Assembly (NCBI GenBank): GCA_905233625.1
Contig: CAJOFJ010000017.1
Location: forward strand, 1 to 38,309
Length of the DNA stretch: 38,309 nt
Direction: 5' to 3'
From: an uncultured Bacteroidales bacterium
GTDB lineage: Bacteria > Bacteroidota > Bacteroidia > Bacteroidales > WCHB1-69
Shown here: positions 25,501 through 32,057 of the stretch, one piece after another
Position numbering within the stretch: the stretch's first letter is position 1
How the letters are laid out: the number at the start of each line of letters is the position of its first letter
Translations under genes and position numbers: made by a program
Notes under the pieces: model-generated
The model's database searches: none
What the model was told of the DNA's origin: nothing
The model's input: the letters and a program-made list of their open reading frames with translations, nothing else

Positions 25501-25998
25501 TTAAAAGTCCCGGGCTTTTCGTTTTTCTGACTGATAATTCTGGTAAAGCGACATTCCAATCTTATCAGAATTGAAAGTTCGGTCGTGCGTTATCGGCAAG
25601 GTGGATAGACGGATTCTTTCCACGCCCGATTTGAACATTTCCATTTCCTGCTCGGAAACCTTGAACATAGCCATTGCTTTCACTTCCGAAATAGGGACAA
25701 AGACATAGCCAACCATAACAGCCCCTTCGCTGGAGGTGGCATCCAACTTCTTACCCTCAAGTTGCAGTATTTGGTCGGTATTGAAGAAGCGAACCATCAT
25801 AGTCGGATTGTCGCTGAACACAAGTCTGTCAGACTGCACACTGACCACGATGTATGCTGTATCACCGATAAAGGTGGGCGTGTAACTCACGGTGCAACCT
25901 TCAGCGGAGAACGGACGGTAGGTGTAACTCACGGTTTGGGCTTGCAAATGTACCATAATGGTGACAAGTATGAATAGCAGTAATACGGTCTTTCTCAT
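25501..25998 (-). CDS. Small secreted protein of unknown function, paired with the HNH gene
   Basis: 165 residues, signal peptide ~1-20 (ending HLQAQT). The mature part is a beta-rich single domain (VSYTPTFIGDTAYIVVSVQ, SDRLVFSDNPTMMVRFF, AVMVGYVFVPISEVKAMAMF) with an Arg/Lys-rich end. I do not recognise the family. It is the first gene of a two-gene unit with the HNH nuclease, which is predicted to be cytoplasmic, so the pairing is odd. A -7 box TAATTTTG lies at 26027-26034. Confidence 0.7.
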   Translation of the reverse strand: MRKTVLLLFILVTIMVHLQAQTVSYTYRPFSAEGCTVSYTPTFIGDTAYIVVSVQSDRLVFSDNPTMMVRFFNTDQILQLEGKKLDATSSEGAVMVGYVFVPISEVKAMAMFKVSEQEMEMFKSGVERIRLSTLPITHDRTFNSDKIGMSLYQNYQSEKRKARDF

Positions 25999-26026
25999 AA
26001 AACATTATATTATTAAAATCACTCTG

Positions 26027-26034
26027 CAAAATTA
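26027..26034 (-). promoter_or_regulatory. -7 box TAATTTTG for the secreted-protein/HNH unit
   Basis: TAnnTTTG on the minus strand, 28 bases before the ATG at 25998. Dyad copy A begins seven bases further upstream. Confidence 0.45.
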
Positions 26035-26040
26035 AAAAAA

Positions 26041-26147
26041 TTACTTTTTCATCTAAGGGAAAAGTAACGGAAAAGAAACTGCACTTACCGTCGGCTTGAT
26101 CTTTTGGTTCCTTTTCCATCAAGGGAAAAGGAACGGAAAAGAAACTG
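26041..26147. repeat. Duplicated dyad elements A and B upstream of htpG
   Basis: Copy A: TTACTTTT (26041-26048) pairs with AAAAGTAA (26060-26067). Copy B: GTTCCTTTTCC (26107-26117) pairs with GGAAAAGGAAC (26124-26134). Each is followed by the identical CGGAAAAGAAACTG (26068-26081 and 26134-26147), a 66-bp period. The arms differ at matching positions on both sides (TTAC/GTAA against TTCC/GGAA), so pairing is kept while sequence changes. Confidence 0.85.
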
Positions 26148-26168
26148 ACATTTTGGCAGTCCCCACTT

Positions 26169-26185
26169 TTGGCACAAATTTTGCT
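26169..26185 (+). promoter_or_regulatory. Sigma-54-type (-24/-12) promoter for htpG
   Basis: TTGGCACAAATTTTGCT fits YTGGCACGNNNNTTGCW with the correct GG-to-GC spacing and one mismatch (A for G). It ends 50 bases before the htpG ATG. No TAnnTTTG box was seen in this gap. The two dyads lie 35-130 bases upstream, where enhancer-binding proteins usually bind. Confidence 0.6.
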
Positions 26186-26235
26186 TTTAACCTGGCATCA
26201 AATTTCAGATTAAAATCAATAAAAAACAATACATT

Positions 26236-28098
26236 ATGTCTACAGGAAAAATCAATGTCAAAACGGAAAACATTTTCCCCGTTATCAAGAAATTTTTGTA
26301 TTCAGACCAAGAAATATTCCTTAGGGAATTGATTTCCAACGCCATAGACGCTTCACAGAAGATGAAAACCCTGGTGAGCCTCGGCAAGGCCAATGTGGAA
26401 CTGGGCGACATGACCATCGAGGTGAAGGTGGACAAGGATGCCAAAACCCTCAGCGTCATCGACCGCGGTATCGGTATGTCCGAAGAAGAGGTGAAGAAAT
26501 ACATCAACCAAATCGCCTTCTCCAGCGCAGAGGAGTTTGTGGAGAAATACAAAGGCACCGACGCCGCCAACATTATCGGCCACTTCGGACTGGGCTTCTA
26601 CTCAGCCTTTATGGTTTCCAACTTGGTGGAAATCAAGACCAAGTCGTACCAGGACGATATGCCCGCTGTGCACTGGACCTGTGACGGTTCTACTGAATTC
26701 ACGATGAAGCATATCGACAAGGCTGACCGTGGTACCGAAATCATCCTGCATATTGCCGACGACTCTGCCGAATTCTTGGAAGAGAACCGTGTTGTGGGCT
26801 TGCTGCACAAGTACTGCCGCTTCCTGCCCGTGCCTATCCGCTGCGGTATAGAGAAGAAATGGGAGAAACCCGAAGGCAAGGACAAAGAGGAAGAGGTGGA
26901 AGTGCCCCGTATCATCAACAATACCAACCCGATATGGAAACAGCAACCCTCCGCATTGACCGACGAGGACTACAAGAAATTCTACCACGAACTCTACCCC
27001 ATGGTATTTGAGGAGCCTTTGTTCCAAATTCACTTGAACGTGGATTACCCCTTCAACCTCACGGGTGTACTGTATTTCCCGAAGGTGAGAAATCAGATTG
27101 AATTACAGAAAAACAAAGTGCAACTGTATTGCAATCAGGTGTTTATCACCGACCAGCTCGATGGTATCATCCCCGAATTCATGATGCTACTGCACGGTGT
27201 GATTGATTCACCGGACATCCCGCTGAATGTGTCACGTTCCTATCTGCAGTCCGATGCCAACGTGAAGAAAATCTCCAATCACATCACCAAAAAAGTGGCT
27301 GAGAAGCTGGAGGAAATGTTCAAGAACGACCGTGAGGATTTTGAGAAGAAATGGGATGATATCAAGGTATTTATCGAATATGGTTCCATCACTGACGAGA
27401 AATTTTATGAAAAAGCCCAGAAGTTCTTCCTGCTGAAGAACACCGATGGCAAATATTTCACCTTGGATGAATACAAAACCAAGATTGAGACCTTGCAGAA
27501 AGACAAAAACGACACGCTCGTATATCTTTATGCCTCAGATGTTAACACCCAGCACCTGTATATTTCTTCCGCCAAGGAAAACGGCTACGATGTGTTGCTG
27601 ATGGACGGTTTCCTGGATACGCATTTCATCAATATGCTGGAGCAAAAACTCGAAAAGAGCCGATTCACCCGTGTGGATGCCGACATAATCGACAAACTGA
27701 TTGAGAAGGAAGACGCTCACCCCTCAAAACTTTCGAGTGAGGAGACAGAAAAGCTAAAAGGACTGTTTGAAGGCAATGTGGAGAAAGAAAAATTCACCGT
27801 ACAGGTGGAAAGTCTCAGTGAGAGCGACCTGCCAGTGATGATTACCCAGAACGAGTTCATGCGCCGTTATCAGGATATGAGCAAGATTTCAGGGCAGCCC
27901 AGTTTCGGCAACTTCGAGCACTACAATTTGGTAGTAAACGGCAACCACCCTCTTGCTGGTCGTATTTTGGGTGAAACCGACGAGGACAAGAAGGTGGCGC
28001 TGACCAAGCAGTTAATCGATTTGGCTATGCTGTCGCAGAATATTCTGACGGGCGAGAAACTCAGCGACTTCGTGAAACGTAGTGTGGAGCTGCTGTAA
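26236..28098 (+). CDS. htpG: Molecular chaperone HtpG (Hsp90)
   Basis: 620 residues. The N-terminal GHKL ATPase domain (~1-215) has FLRELISNAIDASQK (the metal-binding Glu/Asn helix), VIDRGIGMSEEEV, the glycine-rich lid IIGHFGLGFYSAFMV and DRGTEIILHI. The middle domain (~225-490) contains YPFNLTGVLYFPKV and IPLNVSRSYLQSD, whose arginine contacts the ATP gamma-phosphate. The dimerisation domain follows to the C-terminus (GNHPLAGRIL, LAMLSQNILTGEKL). No MEEVD tail, as expected in bacteria. Length is close to E. coli HtpG (624). The gene is alone on its strand and starts behind the sigma-54-like promoter. Confidence 0.96.
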   Translation: MSTGKINVKTENIFPVIKKFLYSDQEIFLRELISNAIDASQKMKTLVSLGKANVELGDMTIEVKVDKDAKTLSVIDRGIGMSEEEVKKYINQIAFSSAEEFVEKYKGTDAANIIGHFGLGFYSAFMVSNLVEIKTKSYQDDMPAVHWTCDGSTEFTMKHIDKADRGTEIILHIADDSAEFLEENRVVGLLHKYCRFLPVPIRCGIEKKWEKPEGKDKEEEVEVPRIINNTNPIWKQQPSALTDEDYKKFYHELYPMVFEEPLFQIHLNVDYPFNLTGVLYFPKVRNQIELQKNKVQLYCNQVFITDQLDGIIPEFMMLLHGVIDSPDIPLNVSRSYLQSDANVKKISNHITKKVAEKLEEMFKNDREDFEKKWDDIKVFIEYGSITDEKFYEKAQKFFLLKNTDGKYFTLDEYKTKIETLQKDKNDTLVYLYASDVNTQHLYISSAKENGYDVLLMDGFLDTHFINMLEQKLEKSRFTRVDADIIDKLIEKEDAHPSKLSSEETEKLKGLFEGNVEKEKFTVQVESLSESDLPVMITQNEFMRRYQDMSKISGQPSFGNFEHYNLVVNGNHPLAGRILGETDEDKKVALTKQLIDLAMLSQNILTGEKLSDFVKRSVELL

Positions 28099-28108
28099 AC
28101 AACTTTTA

Positions 28109-29434
28109 TTATTTAGACAATCTGAATTTCACCAGGCGCATGGGGATGCCCTTTGCGCCTTTTTTGTCTTGTACGCTATAGAGGTATCCATTGTGAAACG
28201 CCATCTGGTCGGCTTTAATAACCAAGTCGTAATCATCACATACAAAGCTACTTTGGCAGATAAAATTACCACCATCTTGATAGACCCACACATTGAACTT
28301 ATTACCGCCCTTCGTTTCCGGAATCTCGAAAAACAACAGGTTGTCCTCCGAATCTTTGATAATTGTAGTAAATACTGGCATGGTCACGGGTTCGGTAATC
28401 AAAGCCATATCTTTCTCCATTTTCTTCACCAACTCTGGCAATATCACCTTTTTGTATTCTTCTGATTCGACATTCGTTGAAACATGTGGAAGGATAGTAG
28501 GATCGGTTGTTTTCTTTAAATCTTCAATCTGTTTCCGCAGAATTTCCTTCTGTTCTTCTGCCGACAATTCATTCTTGCCAAAAGGAATATTCATCCTGTT
28601 TAATTCAACACCGTTCAAATCGTATGTAATCACCTGATTCACAGAGGGGGCGGCCACCACAATTTTCTGTTTGACAATCGCAACGCGTACTCTTATGGAT
28701 CCCTGTCTAAGCCAAATAGGCATTACAGCATCCACCGGATGATAGCCAATCATAAATTCACTGCCATTCTCTAATTTTTTTCTATAGAAGAAGGGCACAT
28801 CCTCACCTGCTGATGATGCTGAATATCTGCCATCTTGAAACCAATAGCTATATATAACTTTTTGATCACCTGTATTATAATCCACAATAGACACGATATC
28901 CCTACACTTTTTTCCCACAACAAAACCCGTTACCAACAAGCGATCGCCCGGAAGGGGCAGAATATCATACACGCTGTATTTAATGTTCACTATTTTCTTG
29001 ATATTTCCTTGCAAATCAATAAAATGTATCTTTCCCAAATTGTCCGCCTTCGTGTACAAAACCTTGTCATTCAATGCTCCTGCAATGGGTTTCTGCAGCT
29101 TCTTATTCTTTCCCGTTTTTATGCTGAATTCACGCACGAATTTTCCGTCTTTATCAAATAGTGTATAGTAATCCTCGTAAGAATGACTTACTACCACAGA
29201 ACCGTCTGACAACACTGTAACATACTTTCTTTTACCGACATAGGTGTCATACATTTTATCATAATAGGAACGGAATACCTGATTCCAGTCATTATCTTGT
29301 GCATAATTGGTCTCGGGAATCAATTTCACCGCACCGTTTTTGTATGTATCCAGCAGAGTCTGCGAATATCCTTTAGCTTGAAAGAATACTATTGCTGCCA
29401 TGAAGACAATTCCGATAAAAATGTGTTTTTTCAT
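28109..29434 (-). CDS. Secreted beta-propeller-like protein of unknown function
   Basis: 441 residues with a signal peptide of ~24 residues (ending GYSQT). Repeated short beta motifs such as VTVLSDGSVVVSHSYEDYYTLF, HFIDLQGNIKKIV, ILPLPGDRLLVTGF and LYSVQDKKG suggest a six-bladed propeller of the NHL/6-bladed type common in Bacteroidota. A charged helical insert sits at ~300-350 (LSAEEQKEILRKQIEDLKK). It is convergent with htpG, and the anti-sigma gene lies 12 bases upstream on the same strand, so it is probably the third gene of the sigma/anti-sigma unit. Ligand and role unknown. Confidence 0.65.
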   Translation of the reverse strand: MKKHIFIGIVFMAAIVFFQAKGYSQTLLDTYKNGAVKLIPETNYAQDNDWNQVFRSYYDKMYDTYVGKRKYVTVLSDGSVVVSHSYEDYYTLFDKDGKFVREFSIKTGKNKKLQKPIAGALNDKVLYTKADNLGKIHFIDLQGNIKKIVNIKYSVYDILPLPGDRLLVTGFVVGKKCRDIVSIVDYNTGDQKVIYSYWFQDGRYSASSAGEDVPFFYRKKLENGSEFMIGYHPVDAVMPIWLRQGSIRVRVAIVKQKIVVAAPSVNQVITYDLNGVELNRMNIPFGKNELSAEEQKEILRKQIEDLKKTTDPTILPHVSTNVESEEYKKVILPELVKKMEKDMALITEPVTMPVFTTIIKDSEDNLLFFEIPETKGGNKFNVWVYQDGGNFICQSSFVCDDYDLVIKADQMAFHNGYLYSVQDKKGAKGIPMRLVKFRLSK

Positions 29435-29446
29435 GATTATATTATT

Positions 29447-29914
29447 TTATTGTTGATAAACTCTAAAAACATAATTCTGCTCGGTAATGGGACAATTAGC
29501 GTCAAATTCATCCTCAATCTCATATCGCACAATAATCTGATTACCGGTTATATCCGTGATTTCACCAATCGTATTTTGACGGATCACAAGGGCGATGGCC
29601 AGAACCAAGACCATAACCGCGGCGACAGAAGATGCTATTCTGAGCCATCTGTTACGATTCAGTGGTGAAGCGGGGGCTGTTTTCACATTAGCACTTGTGG
29701 TCTGAGTCGGGAAACGGAAAGGTTTGATTTCGGGACAAGAAAGCGAACCCCAAGCCGAACGCACCAGCTTAATTTTGGCACGCTGCTCCTCCACTCGGGC
29801 AGCGCAATCAGAGCATAGTTGCAGATGTTGCTCCACCCTATTGGCTTGACGAGGCGACAATTCTCCATCGATATAAGCCTGTATTTCACTGTCACTCAAA
29901 TGTTTCATAGCCAT
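29447..29914 (-). CDS. Anti-sigma factor with zinc-finger (zf-HC2) and one membrane span
   Basis: 155 residues (ATG 29914; ATG 29908 is an alternative). The cytoplasmic N-terminus has the zinc-binding HxxxCxxC within VEQHLQLCSDCAARV (~28-42), preceded by LSDSEIQAYIDGELSP, the usual ZAS entry. One membrane span at ~92-111 (ASSVAAVMVLVLAIALVI), then a short periplasmic tail of ~45 residues. It should hold the ECF sigma factor inactive at the membrane. Its start overlaps the sigma gene by 23 bases. Confidence 0.88.
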   Translation of the reverse strand: MAMKHLSDSEIQAYIDGELSPRQANRVEQHLQLCSDCAARVEEQRAKIKLVRSAWGSLSCPEIKPFRFPTQTTSANVKTAPASPLNRNRWLRIASSVAAVMVLVLAIALVIRQNTIGEITDITGNQIIVRYEIEDEFDANCPITEQNYVFRVYQQ

Positions 29915-30380
29915 AAGATTTTAATATTCCGTATAATTTATTGATTACTCTGGATAAGGTTTTCCCCACCGAGGGAAAGCGGACACCCACAATATCCGAC
30001 ATTTCCTTGTAAGAAAAGCCCTCACTATAGAGCACTGCCATCTGACGATCCTGGGGAGACAGCTGAGACAATGCCTGCTGAATTATTTTACGTTTATCAT
30101 TCGCATAATCAACAGTTTCCGCCTCCGGTTCTGGCACATCTGCCGCTGATATATCTGCATGACGCTTCTGGTATGCCGTGCAATCCGCGCATTTGTTCAA
30201 GGTAACCCGCAACAGCCAACTTTTGGGCTGACGGATCTGGCTCTTCTGGCTTTGGCTGAAATAGGCGGTGAAAACATCCTGTAATACATCCGCGGTCGCA
30301 TCCTCATCCGCCAGAAGCTTCATCGCCACTGCCCAAAGCAATGGATAATATTGGTGATATGTGCTTTCAAACTGATCCAA
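29892..30380 (-). CDS. ECF-type RNA polymerase sigma factor
   Basis: 162 residues. Region 2 (~8-70) has YYPLLWAVAMKLLADEDAT, DVLQDVFTAYF and PKSWLLRVTLNKCAD. Region 4 (~105-155) has LSQLSPQDRQMAVLYSEGFS then the helix-turn-helix YKEMSDIVGVRFPSVGKTLSR. The start is a TTG (30378-30380): an in-frame TAG lies 15 bases upstream and the first internal ATG (codon 20) would cut into region 2. The anti-sigma gene overlaps its 3' end. A -7 box of the housekeeping type is at 30427-30434, so autoregulation is not evident. Confidence 0.9.
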   Translation of the reverse strand: MDQFESTYHQYYPLLWAVAMKLLADEDATADVLQDVFTAYFSQSQKSQIRQPKSWLLRVTLNKCADCTAYQKRHADISAADVPEPEAETVDYANDKRKIIQQALSQLSPQDRQMAVLYSEGFSYKEMSDIVGVRFPSVGKTLSRVINKLYGILKSYGYETFE

Positions 30381-30426
30381 AACAGACGTGTTTTTCTATA
30401 AGTCGAAAAAAGCGACCATTTTGTGA

Positions 30427-30434
30427 CAAAAATA
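30427..30434 (-). promoter_or_regulatory. -7 box TATTTTTG for the ECF sigma gene
   Basis: TAnnTTTG on the minus strand, 46 bases before the TTG start; it sits just past the terminator hairpin of the upstream GlsB-type gene. Confidence 0.4.
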
Positions 30435-30437
30435 CAG

Positions 30438-30477
30438 AAAAAAATAAACAGGCGCACCGAAAGCGCGCCTGTTTATT
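30438..30477 (-). terminator. Terminator of the GlsB-type gene
   Basis: Arms AATAAACAGGCGC (30443-30455) and GCGCCTGTTTATT (30465-30477), 9-base loop, with the A7 run at 30438-30444 giving a U tract on the minus strand. It begins about 20 bases after the gene's stop. Confidence 0.88.
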
Positions 30478-30497
30478 AAAAAACCGGTACTCTATTA

Positions 30498-30743
30498 TTA
30501 TTTCTTTTTGAATAAAGAAACAACGAAAAGCAGCACGACGGCACCGATGACGGAAACGAGAAGTTCCCATACTAAGCCCGAACCTGCCTGAATATTCAGC
30601 AGACTCATCAGCCAGCCACCGATGAAACCGCCGATAATACCGATGATGATATTCCACAGCAGGCCAAAGCCGCCGCCACGCATGATCTGACCAGCTAGCC
30701 AGCCAGCCACTGCGCCGAGAAGCAGATAGAGAATGAAATTCAT
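30498..30743 (-). CDS. GlsB/YeaQ/YmgE-family (transglycosylase-associated) small membrane protein
   Basis: 81 residues from ATG 30743. An ATG at 30776 would add 11 residues that do not belong to the family and lies only three bases from the -7 box. Three hydrophobic, glycine-rich segments (LLLGAVAGWLAGQIMRGGG, IIIGIIGGFIGGWLM, LLVSVIGAVVLLFVVSLF) and a KKK end. The G-x-x-A-G-W-L-A and G-G-x-I-G motifs define the family. Members are inner-membrane proteins linked to general stress responses with no clear activity. Single-gene unit with its own promoter and terminator. Confidence 0.9.
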   Translation of the reverse strand: MNFILYLLLGAVAGWLAGQIMRGGGFGLLWNIIIGIIGGFIGGWLMSLLNIQAGSGLVWELLVSVIGAVVLLFVVSLFKKK

Positions 30744-30778
30744 AATCACATAGTTTAAGTTAAATATAAAATTCACGG

Positions 30779-30809
30779 CAAAGATAAAGAAATTTTTCTA
30801 ATTAGCAAA
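30779..30809 (-). promoter_or_regulatory. Promoter of the GlsB-type gene
   Basis: -33 TTTG (30806-30809), 19-bp spacer, -7 TATCTTTG (30779-30786) on the minus strand: a full match to the Bacteroidota consensus, 35 bases before the ATG at 30743. Confidence 0.75.
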
Positions 30810-30970
30810 TGTCGAACTTTATGGAATTTATTTCGTGGAGGCGTGGAGACGTTAAGACGCTCGCTTCGCTCGTTCGTGGAGGCGTATATAAATTGCGGCA
30901 GCTGAAAAAATTTCGTCTTGACGAATGCACTTCGTGCATGTCTTAACGCCTTAACGCATAAACGATAATT
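30810..30970. repeat. Repeat-rich non-coding stretch upstream of the GAPDH gene
   Basis: CGTGGAGGCGT occurs at 30834-30844 and 30875-30885. GTTAAGACG-like units appear direct near 30851 and inverted near 30940-30957 (TCTTAACGCCTTAACGC). A hairpin ATGCAC-TTC-GTGCAT lies at 30925-30939. No gene fits here. Confidence 0.6.
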
Positions 30971-30973
30971 ATA

Positions 30974-31005
30974 TTTGCATATATAAAATATTTTTTCTAA
31001 CTTTG
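30974..31005 (+). promoter_or_regulatory. Promoter of the GAPDH-dikinase operon
   Basis: -33 TTTG (30974-30977), 20-bp spacer, -7 TAACTTTG (30998-31005) followed by CAG: a complete consensus match, 44 bases before ATG 31050. Confidence 0.8.
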
Positions 31006-31049
31006 CAGATTGTTTCCATCAATTCAAAAACTATTACAAAACACTGCAA

Positions 31050-32057
31050 ATGGCAACTAAAATCGGCATCAACGGATTTGGAAGAATCGGGAAAATGGTA
31101 TTTCGTTTGGCCGAGGGTGAACCCGACATTGAAATCACTCACATCAACGATAAAATGGATACGCGGCTGATGGCGCATCTGCTGAAATACGACAGCATCC
31201 ATGGCCGCTTCAACGCGGATATAGACTTCGACAACGACCATCTGATTGTCAACGGACGCAAAATCCTTGTGACCAACCAGATGCACCCTGCAGACATTCC
31301 CTGGGACCGAACTGGCGTAGAGGTGGTTATCGACTCGTCAGGTCGTTTTAAAACCGCTCCCCTGCTGCAACCCCATCTCGGCGGCACGGTGCAAAGGGTT
31401 ATCCTGAGTTGTCCTCCCGATGACGACAGTATCAACCGCACCATCGTTATGGGTGTAAACCACAACACCATACAGGAGGAGGACCGCATTATCTCCAATG
31501 CATCCTGTACCACCAACTGCATCGCCATTGCCCTGAAGGTCATCAACGACGAGTTCGGTATGGTACGCGGTTTCATGAACACCGTGCACCCCACCACCAA
31601 CAATCAAAACCTGCAGGACGGCTACCACTCCGACTATCGCCGTGCACGGTCAGCTTTGGCCAATATCATCCCGACGACCTCCAGTGCCGTGAAAACCACC
31701 AAGTTAGTCATCCCTGAGATGGCCAACATCTTCGACGGTTTTGCCACCCGCATCCCCATTGTGGACTGCTCTTTCGTGGAACTGACCGCCGAACTGCACT
31801 CGCAGGTCACCACCCGTGACATCAAGGACGCTTTCCTGCGCCATGCCAATGGCGACTTGAAGCCCTATCTCGAATATACCGAGGATCCTATCGTCAGCAG
31901 CGACATCACCAACAACCCCCACTCCGCCATTTTCGACGCCATGGCTACCAAAGTCATCGGGGGCAATTTTGTCCAGTTGCTTGTATGGTACGACAACGAA
32001 TATGGCTATTCATCAAGAATTATAGATCTCATAAAATACATCTACCACTATGAATGA
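31050..32057 (+). CDS. Glyceraldehyde-3-phosphate dehydrogenase family enzyme, GapB/Epd-like subgroup
   Basis: 335 residues. NAD(P) loop GINGFGRIGKMV, then INDKMD, LLKYDSIHGRF and DSSGRF. The catalytic pair is Cys153 (ASCTTNC) and His180 (NTVHPTTNNQ). Several positions differ from ordinary glycolytic GAPDH. The loop after the histidine is one residue shorter, DGYHSDYRRAR, as in GapB and erythrose-4-phosphate dehydrogenase; the phosphate-site STGAAK is TSSAVK; and NNPHSAIFD replaces the glycolytic form. I infer a gluconeogenic GapB-like or Epd-like dehydrogenase; the cofactor is uncertain. Its last eight bases overlap the dikinase gene, so the two are co-translated from one promoter. Confidence 0.88.
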   Translation: MATKIGINGFGRIGKMVFRLAEGEPDIEITHINDKMDTRLMAHLLKYDSIHGRFNADIDFDNDHLIVNGRKILVTNQMHPADIPWDRTGVEVVIDSSGRFKTAPLLQPHLGGTVQRVILSCPPDDDSINRTIVMGVNHNTIQEEDRIISNASCTTNCIAIALKVINDEFGMVRGFMNTVHPTTNNQNLQDGYHSDYRRARSALANIIPTTSSAVKTTKLVIPEMANIFDGFATRIPIVDCSFVELTAELHSQVTTRDIKDAFLRHANGDLKPYLEYTEDPIVSSDITNNPHSAIFDAMATKVIGGNFVQLLVWYDNEYGYSSRIIDLIKYIYHYE

